Source: Spirochaetaceae bacterium (lineage in GTDB: Bacteria > Spirochaetota > Spirochaetia > SZUA-6 > Bin103). From it: a stretch of DNA of 12,396 nucleotides. The position numbers and the translations under genes are program-made. Shown here one piece after another: positions 1-7,031 of the stretch. Numbering within the stretch: the first letter of the stretch is position 1; the number at the start of each line of letters is the position of its first letter. Below the pieces are notes generated by a model that worked only from the letters and a program-made list of their open reading frames with translations, was not told the DNA's origin and ran no database searches. Where the stretch lies: the NCBI GenBank assembly GCA_028820215.1, contig JAPPKD010000157.1, positions 1 to 12,396 of the forward strand. Direction: 5' to 3'.

Positions 1-2120
1 TCAGTCTCTGGGAGGGCTTCTCTTCCCCAGTCGTCACAGGAATGGAATGCACCCTCCTCGATCGGGCGAGGTCCGACGTCGCCGAGATCGATCGGCCGGA
101 ACCCGAGCGCCAGCGCCGGCGAGCCCGGCAGCAGACTGAAGTCGTCCTGCTCCAGGCTCGCGCAGAGCGGGTCGGCGACGACGCTGTGCGTGTCGTTGCC
201 GCCGGCCCGCCACGCGTCGAGCTCGTCACGGCTCTGCTCCACCCAGTTGGCGTCCGCGTCGTAGGTGCCGACGGCGGCCACGATCGGCTCACCGCCGCGC
301 CCCGCGGCTGCGCCGGCCACGTCCCAGAGCAGGTTGAGGTTGCTCCGAAACCCCCGCGCGCCGGTGATTCCCCGCGGCCGCTGGGCGAACACCGGCCGCT
401 CGCCGGTCAGCAGCAGGTTCTGCTCCAGCGTGAAGGTCGTGTGGTCCTCGACGCGCCCCAGCGAGATCACGCTGTGGCCGCCGTGGGCGAAGACGTTGTT
501 GCGCACGATGTTCTCGCGGCCGTAGTGCTGATTGAAGACCTGCGTCCCGGCGTTGTAGCAGACGTTGTTCTCCACCAGCAGGTGCGAGCTGCCCTCGTCC
601 AGGTAGATGCACCAGCCGCCGTAGTTGGCCTGGCGAATGTCGTGGATGAGGTTGCCGCGCAGGACGGTGCCGGGCTGGACGCCGAGCGTGTAGATGCCGC
701 CCATGTCGCTGAGCACGCCGTGGCCCAGGTCGTGGATGTGGTTGTGCGCGACCACGTTGTCGAAGCCGTGCATGATCAGGATGCCGACCGCGCTCGGGAA
801 CACCCGTCCGCCGGCGTGGATGGAGTTGTCGGTTATGACGTTCCGTCCGGTGCGGTCACGCGAGGCGGAATCGGCGTTCCCACCGTTGACGCGCACCCCG
901 CCGGCACCCAGGTCGGCGATCTCGTTGCCGACGATGCGGATGTCCAGGCACCCCTTGCGCAGAACCACCCCGTACAGCCCCAGGTTCCTGAGCGTGCAGG
1001 CATCAAGCCCGCAGCGCCGGGCGTATTTCATGTCGATGACCCCGGCCAGGTTGCAGGCCGCCTGCGCGGTCGCGCCGTAGCTTTCGTCAGGCTTCAGGTG
1101 GTCACCGATCTCGAAGCCCTCCAGCGATCCGGGGCCGGGCTGGCTCCAGTCGCAGCACTCGAAGGTCAGGTCCACGAACTGCACTCCCTCGACCGGGCGC
1201 TCGGGCGTGCCGCGCAGCAGCAGAAGCTGCTCGCACGCCGGCGCGTAGACCTCCACGCCGTCCGGGGACTCGCCCGGCAGCGGCAGGTAGAACAGCCGGC
1301 CGCGCGACCGGTCCAGGTACCATTCCCCCGGCTCCGACAGCGCCTCGAACACGTTCTCGACGTAGTACTTGGCGTAGCGCTGCCCGACGTCATCGCGCAG
1401 CACGAAGATGCTGCGCCGACTGCTCGTAACCACGCGGGTGTCCTCGTCGAAGCTCGCGATCGGCAACCGCTCCTCCACCCAGTAGTGGTGGACGACCACG
1501 TCGACGTCGCTCAGGTTGCGCCACCGGGCCACGTCGCCCGCACGGGCCACGAAGCGGTCGTGACCGTGGATGAACTCGTCGTTCTGGCTTGCGCGCAGGT
1601 CGAAGCCGGGAACGTCCTCGATCCAGAAGTATCCCTCCCTGGGGAGGCGCGCGCGGGGGCGCCGCTCGCCGTTCACGAAGAGCTGCCGGAAATGCCAGGA
1701 GCCGGCCGCGACGGCGTCGAGATCGGCCACCCAGACCTCGCGCTCGACGGCGGCGGCGTCGGCCGTCGCGATCCCGACCTCATCCGCCGTGGTCACGCGC
1801 CAGCCGGTCACGCGGCGCCCGCCGGTAAACGTCGCCGGCTCGCCGGGATACGCCCGGTAGGTCGTCGGCCCGGAGTCGCGCCCGTTGAACCACACCGGCT
1901 GGCCCAGGTGGTAGCGGCCGCCGCGCACCCAGACGGTGATCGGGCCGTGTGCATCCCCGCTCTCGCGCAAGCGCCGCACCATCTCCCGTGCCCATTCGAG
2001 CGTCGCCAGCGGGCCGTCGTTGCCCGCCGGGTCGGGCTCCGGCAAGCGCCCGCTCCAGTTGTCGTTGCCGTCGGGCGACAGGTACAGCGCCAACCCGCCC
2101 CCGGTGGTCGTGTCGTTCAT
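1..2120 (-). CDS. Right-handed parallel beta-helix protein, GH141/pectin-lyase-fold type (3' end cut by window edge)
   Basis: Reading the minus strand from the ATG at 2120, the frame stays open for 706 codons to the window edge, so the stop is outside the window. A GGAG at 2133-2130, nine bases upstream, supports this start. Residues 1-110 carry the entry module of this family: YLSPDGNDNWSG, then GPLATLEWARE, VWVRGGRYHL, RDSG, TYRAYPGEP and FTGGRRVTGW. From about residue 330 onward come repeated short beta-strand turns with Asn ladders (for example NVITDNSIH, VVAHNHIHDLG, LRGNLIHDIR, VENNVCYN, VRNNVFAHGG). The motif GGWCIYLDEGSS and the end motif DFSLLPGSPAL..GFRPID are typical of large GH141-like proteins, so only a few residues should be missing. 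Known members act on plant or other complex polysaccharides (fucosidase or xylanase activities); the substrate here is unknown. There is no signal peptide, which suggests a cytoplasmic location. It is divergent from the sialidase-like gene with a 51-base gap. The fold assignment is firm; the GH family number is inference. Confidence 0.85.
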   Translation of the reverse strand, partial: MNDTTTGGGLALYLSPDGNDNWSGRLPEPDPAGNDGPLATLEWAREMVRRLRESGDAHGPITVWVRGGRYHLGQPVWFNGRDSGPTTYRAYPGEPATFTGGRRVTGWRVTTADEVGIATADAAAVEREVWVADLDAVAAGSWHFRQLFVNGERRPRARLPREGYFWIEDVPGFDLRASQNDEFIHGHDRFVARAGDVARWRNLSDVDVVVHHYWVEERLPIASFDEDTRVVTSSRRSIFVLRDDVGQRYAKYYVENVFEALSEPGEWYLDRSRGRLFYLPLPGESPDGVEVYAPACEQLLLLRGTPERPVEGVQFVDLTFECCDWSQPGPGSLEGFEIGDHLKPDESYGATAQAACNLAGVIDMKYARRCGLDACTLRNLGLYGVVLRKGCLDIRIVGNEIADLGAGGVRVNGGNADSASRDRTGRNVITDNSIHAGGRVFPSAVGILIMHGFDNVVAHNHIHDLGHGVLSDMGGIYTLGVQPGTVLRGNLIHDIRQANYGGWCIYLDEGSSHLLVENNVCYNAGTQVFNQHYGRENIVRNNVFAHGGHSVISLGRVEDHTTFTLEQNLLLTGERPVFAQRPRGITGARGFRSNLNLLWDVAGAAAGRGGEPIVAAVGTYDADANWVEQSRDELDAWRAGGNDTHSVVADPLCASLEQDDFSLLPGSPALALGFRPIDLGDVGPRPIEEGAFHSCDDWGREALPET

Positions 2121-2138
2121 CTCATTTGTCTCCGATGT

Positions 2139-2166
2139 GGGATACCATGCCGGCATCATGGTCCCC
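2139..2166. promoter_or_regulatory. Nested palindrome in the divergent gap, candidate operator
   Basis: The 51 bases between the two divergent start codons contain an exact 10-base palindrome, ATGCCGGCAT (2147-2156). It is nested in an inverted repeat ACCATG (2144-2149) / CATGGT (2157-2162). The arms extend outward to GGG (2139-2141) and CCC (2163-2165) with one bulged base. Symmetry and position between two divergent genes suit a regulator binding site that would control both. No convincing sigma-70 -35/-10 pair is visible, and no regulator gene lies in the window. The function is inferred from symmetry and position only. Confidence 0.4.
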
Positions 2167-2171
2167 GAGTC

Positions 2172-3908
2172 ATGAGCAACGCCGAAGCGTGGCGAGTCGC
2201 CGTGCTCGACGAGCACACCGCCGGTACAGGGCTGTTCCAGGGCGTGCGCTGCGCCTTCGCCGTGCCGAACTACTGGACTTATGGCTACTTCGAGCCGCGG
2301 GATCACTGCGAGTTGCCAGGGCTGCTGCTGCGAACGCGCGCATCCGCGGATGCGCCGCACGCGTTCTTCGCCCCGGGGTTCGAGGGTCAGCCGTACCGCT
2401 ACCGCCGCAGCGAGCTGCCGGCGTACGTGAGCTGGACCGTCGAGCTGCCTGCGCCGGGCGAAGAACACGGGCGGCCCGCGCTGGTGATGCCCCGCCCGGG
2501 GCCCTGGGAGGTCTGGGCCGAGCCGCGTCATGACCGGGTCGACTGGCACGTGCGGGCGCAGCACCGCGGCAGGCAGATCGACCGCACGCTGAGCGGCCCC
2601 CCCGGCGACCAACAGACCGTGCACGCCGAAGCGCGCCTTGAAGCGCTGCGCGTGACGGTCCCGGGCGGCGCGACCGTAGAGGTCGAGCACGACGCCTATG
2701 CCGAGCCGTTCATGGTCACCTTCGGAAGCGGCGCCGGCGCCGACGGCCCGCCGGTCGAGACCGTGTATCGGGAAGTCGTGATCGAGGAGGTGCCCTACCC
2801 GAGCGCCGACTCACCCCTGCCCGACGGTCCGGAGGACCTGCGGGCGACGGACGACGGGTGGCGCTTCATGGTCAACGAGGCGACGCCCGAACATCCGCGC
2901 CACAGCGAGGGCGACCTGGTGGTGCTGTCCGACGGTTCCCTGCTGCTGGTCTGGAGCGACTACCATGCCGGCAAGGGCTGGGACGAGTCGCCGGCCCGGC
3001 TGAGCGCGCGCCGGTCGACCGACGGCGGGCGCACGTGGAGCCGCACGTGGACGGCGGTGGAGGACGAGCACGGCACCAACGTCATGTCCGCCAGCCTGCT
3101 GAACCTCGGGGACGATCTGCTGCTCGTCTACGTCGACCATCTTCCGGGCATGCCCGTGAAGGGCATGGTCGCGCGCCGCTCCGGCGACGGCGGACGCAGT
3201 TGGAGCGCCGCCGAAGCGATCACGCCAGCCAACGGCAACCGGCACTCGGCCAACAACGCCAGCCTCAGGCGGCTGGCGGACGGCCGCATCCTGCTCGCCA
3301 CGCGGGAGTACGTGGACGGGGTGCGCTGGCCGTACTGCCTGCTCTCCGACGACGGCGGCAGAACCTGGCACCCCGGCGCGCATGTGCCCGACCCCGGCCT
3401 GCCCGAGCGGGAGCGGCTCGCCCAGAACGTCAACGAGCCGAGCGTCGCGCAGCTCGCCGACGGCCGCCTGCTGATGACCATGCGCTCGGTGTCCGGGGGT
3501 CAGTTCTTCTCCTACTCCGAAGACCGCGGGCAGAGCTGGTCGCGGCCCTTCCTGTCACCGCTGCGCGGCGCGTGCTCGCCGGCGGCGATGCAGCGCGTGC
3601 CCGGCAGCGACGATGTGCTCTGTCTGTGGACGTACGGTCTCTCAGGCCGCACCCCGCTGGTTTCGGCGCTGTCGAGCGACGCGGGCCGCACGTGGCGGCC
3701 GCTGAAGCTGGTGGAGCGGTCCCGTCACCACGGCTACTGCTACACCAGCATCACCTTCCACGGCGAGCACGTGCTGCTCACCTACAGCCACGCCCCCGAG
3801 CTGGACGGGGTGCGGCGCTTCGAGGTCGAGCCCGGCTACATCGACCTCCGTCTCACCGCCCTGCCGGTCCAGTGGTTCTACCGCGCGGTGACGCAGGATC
3901 CGACCTGA
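2172..3908 (+). CDS. Sialidase-like (BNR/Asp-box) six-bladed propeller protein
   Basis: A 578-residue protein. The ATG at 2172 is chosen because the same frame upstream is only the antisense of the beta-helix gene, and the protein character changes exactly here. The Shine-Dalgarno sequence is weak. Residues from about 235 to 560 form a BNR_2-type propeller with five Asp boxes (S-x-D-x-G-x-[TS]-W): STDGGRTW at 282, SGDGGRSW at 337, SDDGGRTW at 392, SEDRGQSW at 449 (degenerate) and SSDAGRTW at 501. The motif PRHSEGDLVVLSDG (around 242-255) occupies the place where classical sialidases have FRIP; R243 may supply the first arginine of the binding triad. Residues 1 to about 225 match nothing I recognise. 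There is no signal peptide or membrane segment, so it is probably cytoplasmic. Family members hydrolyse terminal sugars such as sialic acid, but many bacterial relatives are untested. It lies 66 bases upstream of the importer in the same direction, suggesting a linked role in glycan use. The fold is confident; the substrate is not known. Confidence 0.85.
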   Translation: MSNAEAWRVAVLDEHTAGTGLFQGVRCAFAVPNYWTYGYFEPRDHCELPGLLLRTRASADAPHAFFAPGFEGQPYRYRRSELPAYVSWTVELPAPGEEHGRPALVMPRPGPWEVWAEPRHDRVDWHVRAQHRGRQIDRTLSGPPGDQQTVHAEARLEALRVTVPGGATVEVEHDAYAEPFMVTFGSGAGADGPPVETVYREVVIEEVPYPSADSPLPDGPEDLRATDDGWRFMVNEATPEHPRHSEGDLVVLSDGSLLLVWSDYHAGKGWDESPARLSARRSTDGGRTWSRTWTAVEDEHGTNVMSASLLNLGDDLLLVYVDHLPGMPVKGMVARRSGDGGRSWSAAEAITPANGNRHSANNASLRRLADGRILLATREYVDGVRWPYCLLSDDGGRTWHPGAHVPDPGLPERERLAQNVNEPSVAQLADGRLLMTMRSVSGGQFFSYSEDRGQSWSRPFLSPLRGACSPAAMQRVPGSDDVLCLWTYGLSGRTPLVSALSSDAGRTWRPLKLVERSRHHGYCYTSITFHGEHVLLTYSHAPELDGVRRFEVEPGYIDLRLTALPVQWFYRAVTQDPT

Positions 3909-3930
3909 GTTGCGGCTCCGCACGGGAAGT

Positions 3931-3943
3931 GTCATGGTGACCC
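3931..3943 (-). promoter_or_regulatory. Inverted copy of the GGG..ACCATG motif upstream of the binding-protein gene
   Basis: Read on the minus strand these 13 bases are GGGTCACCATGAC. They resemble GGGATACCATGCC at 2139-2151 and GGGTGACCATGCC at 5983-5995. The site sits in the 66-base gap before the binding-protein gene, 31 bases from its ATG. Recurrence in three successive gaps is the only evidence. The core is short, and ATGGT strings are common in these genes, so chance is possible. Confidence 0.25.
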
Positions 3944-3974
3944 GCGACATATTTCCGCAGTCCAGGAGGATTCC

Positions 3975-5918
3975 ATGAAGTGGCTCAGGCTCGGTGCGAT
4001 TCCCGTGATCGCGTTGCTCGTGAACGGAGGTTTGGCGGCCCAGACGGGTTTGAGCGGTGGCGAGATGACACTGCATGACGTGTGGGCCACGCCGTCGGCG
4101 TACACGGCCGACACCGGCGCGAGCCTCCCCGCCTTCAGCCAGTCCCCGACGCTGGACGCCGCGGTTGCCGCAGGCGACCTGCCGCCGGTCGAAGACCGGC
4201 TTCCCATCGAGCCCCTGGTGGTCCTGGGCGTCGACGGGCCCGGACTCTATGGCGGCACCTTCTTCAATGCCACCTACGACGTCGGTCTGGCGACGGCGCT
4301 GCGCGACGAGACGGCCATCATCCTGAACAAGCACAGCTTCACGGCCGACCCGTATCCCAACGTGGCGAAGAGCTACACAGCCGTCGACGACACCTCGTCG
4401 GTCTGGGAACTGAGGCTGCGCGAAGGGTTGCGCTGGTCTGACGGAACGCCGTTCACCACCGCCGACTTCACCTTCTGGTGGGACGACGTCATCCTCAATG
4501 AGGACATAACCCCGCAGCTTCGGCCGCAGTACCGGGGGGTTGCCATCACGGCGATCGATGACTACACTGTTCAGTTCGACTTCGGTGTCCCCGCGGATTT
4601 CGTCGCCAGGGGCGGCGGGTTCAACCCCATCACGCGATTCCCCCGCCACTACCTCGAGCAGTTTCATGCCGCGTATGCCAGCGAGTCGGATCTGGCCGAC
4701 ATGGTGAAGAAGTCCGGGTTCGAGTCGTGGACTCAGTTCTTCCTGGACCGCGCCGACTACAACGAGTACGGCAACGTGGAAAAGCCCACGCTGGAGCCCT
4801 GGGAGCTCACCGATGCGCCGCCGGCCGACCCGGTGATCTGGACGCGCAACCCCTACTTCTGGGTGGTCGATACCGAAGGCAAGCAGCTTCCGTACTTCGA
4901 GGATCGCCGCACGTCCGTCCTCGGCGATCAGGAAGTCGTCAAGCTGAAGGCCCTGAACGGGGAAGTCGACTACTCGTTCCTGGACATCGACGTCTACACG
5001 CTGGCGAAGAAGGCCGAGCAGGACGGCATCGTCCGGGTCTACGTCCAGGACAACCCCGCGCTCGTCGCCTCCCAGTTGGACTTCAACCTGAACCACCCGG
5101 ATCCGGTGATGCGGGAGGTCTTCTGGAACCCGCAGTTCAAGCGCGCGATCTCGCACGCGATCGACCGCGAGCTCATCAACCAGATCCTCTACGAGGGGCT
5201 CAGCTATCCGTCTCAGGTCGCGCCGCTGCCGTCCAGCCCGTACTTCAGCGAGGCGGTTCAGAACGAGGCGACGGAGTACGACGTCGAGCTTGCCAACAGC
5301 ATCCTCGACGAGCTGGGACACGCGCGCAATGACGCCGGGGTGCGGACGTTCCCGAACGGGGAACCGATGGCGCTCACCTTCCTGTCGTTCGATACTGGCG
5401 GGCTGCCGACGCACGCCGAGATCATCACCGACGGGCTCAAGGAGATCGGCGTCGAGCTGACCGTGCGCTTCGTCGACTGGGGCGTGCTGACCCAGGCGCG
5501 CAACGCCGGCGACTACGACGGCGTGCTGATCTGGGAGAGCTGGGGCACCAACGAGGGTCTCCTGGTGAACGACCAGGCCGCCCACTTCGTGCCGAACCAG
5601 CCGCTCAACTTCTGGACGCCGAAGTACCGCGACTACACGATGTCCGGTGGCGAGCAGGGCGAGAAGCCGAACGAGATCGTCCAGGAAGCGCTCGACTACT
5701 ACCTGCGCGCCCAGGCGACGCTCGATCTGGAAGAGCGCAAGGAACTGTTCGGCCACGTCCTGGAGATCTCGCGTCAGAACCTCTGGAGCATCGGCACCGT
5801 GCGCCATCCCGGCTTCGTGATCATGGTGACGCCGGAGATGCGCGGCATTCCGGGCGGGCGGCAGCCGATGTTCCGTGGCGATCACGGCCGGCGGGACGCC
5901 TTCTGGAAGGCTCAGTAA
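3975..5918 (+). CDS. Periplasmic substrate-binding protein of a Dpp/Opp-type ABC importer (SBP family 5)
   Basis: A 647-residue protein. An AGGAGG at 3964-3969, five bases before the ATG, fixes the start. Residues 1-22 form a signal peptide: MKWLR, then a hydrophobic stretch, then GGLAA followed by Gln. There is no lipobox cysteine, so the mature protein should be soluble in a periplasm. The family 5 signature lies at about 128-171: NVAKSYTAVDD, WELRLREGLRWSDGTPFT and DFTFWWDD. The segment LPPVEDRLPIEPLVV (69-83), followed by GLYGGTF (90-96), places it in the long subfamily of family 5 proteins; typical dipeptide-binding proteins have about 535 residues. Family members bind peptides, nickel or oligosaccharides, and DppA-type relatives such as SatA of Haemophilus ducreyi bind sialic acid. 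The ligand here is unknown, but the neighbouring sialidase-like and beta-helix genes favour a sugar-containing ligand (inference). The permeases and ATPases for its complex follow directly. Confidence 0.93.
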   Translation: MKWLRLGAIPVIALLVNGGLAAQTGLSGGEMTLHDVWATPSAYTADTGASLPAFSQSPTLDAAVAAGDLPPVEDRLPIEPLVVLGVDGPGLYGGTFFNATYDVGLATALRDETAIILNKHSFTADPYPNVAKSYTAVDDTSSVWELRLREGLRWSDGTPFTTADFTFWWDDVILNEDITPQLRPQYRGVAITAIDDYTVQFDFGVPADFVARGGGFNPITRFPRHYLEQFHAAYASESDLADMVKKSGFESWTQFFLDRADYNEYGNVEKPTLEPWELTDAPPADPVIWTRNPYFWVVDTEGKQLPYFEDRRTSVLGDQEVVKLKALNGEVDYSFLDIDVYTLAKKAEQDGIVRVYVQDNPALVASQLDFNLNHPDPVMREVFWNPQFKRAISHAIDRELINQILYEGLSYPSQVAPLPSSPYFSEAVQNEATEYDVELANSILDELGHARNDAGVRTFPNGEPMALTFLSFDTGGLPTHAEIITDGLKEIGVELTVRFVDWGVLTQARNAGDYDGVLIWESWGTNEGLLVNDQAAHFVPNQPLNFWTPKYRDYTMSGGEQGEKPNEIVQEALDYYLRAQATLDLEERKELFGHVLEISRQNLWSIGTVRHPGFVIMVTPEMRGIPGGRQPMFRGDHGRRDAFWKAQ

Positions 5919-5921
5919 CGG

Positions 5922-5940
5922 GCGGCTTTGCAGCCGCTTT
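5922..5940 (+). terminator. Hairpin after the binding-protein gene, probable attenuator or weak terminator
   Basis: A perfect six-base stem, GCGGCT (5922-5927) / AGCCGC (5932-5937), with a TTGC loop, is followed by only three T residues. It starts four bases after the TAA of the binding-protein gene. In importer operons a stem-loop here commonly protects the 3' end of the binding-protein message, or lets only part of transcription continue into the permeases. The short U tract argues against a complete stop. Confidence 0.5.
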
Positions 5941-5969
5941 GGCTGATAGTACGAGCCGAGACGCATGAC

Positions 5970-6002
5970 GCATTCCCGGTGTGGGTGACCATGCCGGGAT
6001 GC
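5970..6002. promoter_or_regulatory. Hairpin enclosing the GGG..ACCATG motif, upstream of the permease genes
   Basis: GCATTCCCGG (5970-5979) pairs with CCGGGATGC (5994-6002) with one bulged T, enclosing a 14-base loop that contains GTGGGTGACCATG. The stretch 5981-6000 matches 2137-2156 in the divergent gap at 17 of 20 positions. It lies 45 bases before the GTG start of the first permease. It could be a DNA operator or an RNA structure that sets permease expression relative to the binding protein. There is no direct evidence of function. Confidence 0.35.
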
Positions 6003-6036
6003 GACGCGCGTTCGACGATGTTTCGCCGTCCGGGTT

Positions 6037-6042
6037 AAGGAG
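6037..6042 (+). promoter_or_regulatory. Ribosome binding site fixing a GTG start
   Basis: AAGGAG lies five bases before GTG at 6048. It supports GTG as the true start of the first permease, since the protein from here begins AEYVVRRAL, the usual N-terminus of DppB-type permeases. Confidence 0.7.
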
Positions 6043-6047
6043 TACCC

Positions 6048-7031
6048 GTGGCTGAGTACGTGGTCCGCCGCGCCCTGATCATGGTGATCACGCTGGCGGT
6101 GATCTCGCTCATCGCCTACGTCGTGATCGAGTTGCCTCCCGGCGACTACGTCAGCTACCAGATCCAGATCATGGTCGAGCAGGGCACGTTCTCCGACGAG
6201 GAGGTCGAGAACCTGCGCAAGCGCTACGGCCTGGACCGCCCGATCACCGTGCGCTACTTCCGCTGGATCACCAACTTCGTCCGGGGAGACTTCGGGTACT
6301 CGCTCTCCTGGCACAAACCGGTACGGGAGCTGATCGGCGGGCGCTTCGCCATGACGGCGCTCCTCTCGACGCTCTCGCTCCTGTTCACGTGGGTGGTCTC
6401 GTTCCCGATCGGGGTGCTTTCGGCCGTGCGGCAGTACTCGTTCTGGGACATCTTCTGGACCTTCATCGGCTTCCTGGGCCTGGCGATCCCGAATTTCCTG
6501 CTGGCGCTCATCCTGATGTACCTGAGCCCCAAGATCTTTCCGGGGGTCGAAATCGGCGGGCTGTTCTCCCGCGAGTACCAGACCGCCGCGTGGAGCTGGG
6601 GCAAGTTCTGGGACCTGCTCGGGCACCTGTGGATTCCCGTGATCGTGATCGGCACCGCCGGCACCGCCGGCACGATCCGCATCCTGCGCGCCAACCTGAT
6701 CGATGAGCTGCGCAAGCCCTACGTGGACATGGCGCGTGCCAAGGGCATCAGCGAAGTGCGCGCGATCCTGCGCTACCCGGTGCGCATCGCCCTCAATCCG
6801 TTCTTCTCCACGGTCGGCTGGATGCTGCCGACGCTGGTAGCCGGAGAGACGATCACGGCCGTCGTCCTGGGCATCCCGACGGGCGGTCCGATGTTTCTCT
6901 CCGCGCTGCAGCGGCAGGACATGCAGCTTGCAGCGTCGTTCGTCATGTTGATCTCGGTCTTCACGGTGGTCGGGACGCTGGTTTCCGACCTGCTGCTGGC
7001 TGCGATCGACCCGCGCATCCGGTTCGACTGA
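6048..7031 (+). CDS. ABC importer inner-membrane permease, DppB/OppB type
   Basis: A 327-residue protein, close to the usual DppB length of 310-340. It starts at GTG behind a good AAGGAG. Six membrane segments can be seen, at about 9-27, 102-126, 137-158, 193-212, 254-275 and 296-318. The N-terminal pattern is typical: a first helix, LPPGDYV (29-35), the periplasmic stretch LRKRYGLDRPITVRYFRW (56-73) and GDFGYSLSW. The coupling (EAA) loop that docks on the ATPases lies at about 224-246, with YVDMARAKG and then ILRYPVRIALNP. It pairs with the next gene's product to form the translocation channel. Its stop TGA shares one base with the next ATG (7031), so translation is probably coupled. The family is certain; the substrate is set by the binding protein and is unknown. 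Confidence 0.95.
   Translation: MAEYVVRRALIMVITLAVISLIAYVVIELPPGDYVSYQIQIMVEQGTFSDEEVENLRKRYGLDRPITVRYFRWITNFVRGDFGYSLSWHKPVRELIGGRFAMTALLSTLSLLFTWVVSFPIGVLSAVRQYSFWDIFWTFIGFLGLAIPNFLLALILMYLSPKIFPGVEIGGLFSREYQTAAWSWGKFWDLLGHLWIPVIVIGTAGTAGTIRILRANLIDELRKPYVDMARAKGISEVRAILRYPVRIALNPFFSTVGWMLPTLVAGETITAVVLGIPTGGPMFLSALQRQDMQLAASFVMLISVFTVVGTLVSDLLLAAIDPRIRFD

Noticed and set aside
42..2171. Long plus-strand open frame upstream of, and continuous with, the sialidase-like gene
   Set aside because: It is antisense to the well-supported beta-helix gene, has no family features, and is rich in Arg/Ala/Val/His as expected of a high-GC shadow frame. The real protein starts at 2172.
2961..2973. TACCATGCCGGCA inside the sialidase-like gene, identical to part of the divergent-gap motif
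   Set aside because: It is read as codons for YHAG in a conserved propeller stretch, lacks the GGG part, and has no symmetry. A chance match is the simpler explanation.
3911..3922. TGCGG-CT-CCGCA hairpin just after the sialidase-like gene as a terminator
   Set aside because: The stem is only four or five pairs with a tiny loop, and no T tract follows. The sialidase-like gene may therefore be cotranscribed with the importer.
6651..6672. Tandem GGCACCGCC repeat
   Set aside because: It encodes the Gly-Thr-Ala repeats of a permease membrane helix. It is short and explained by coding.
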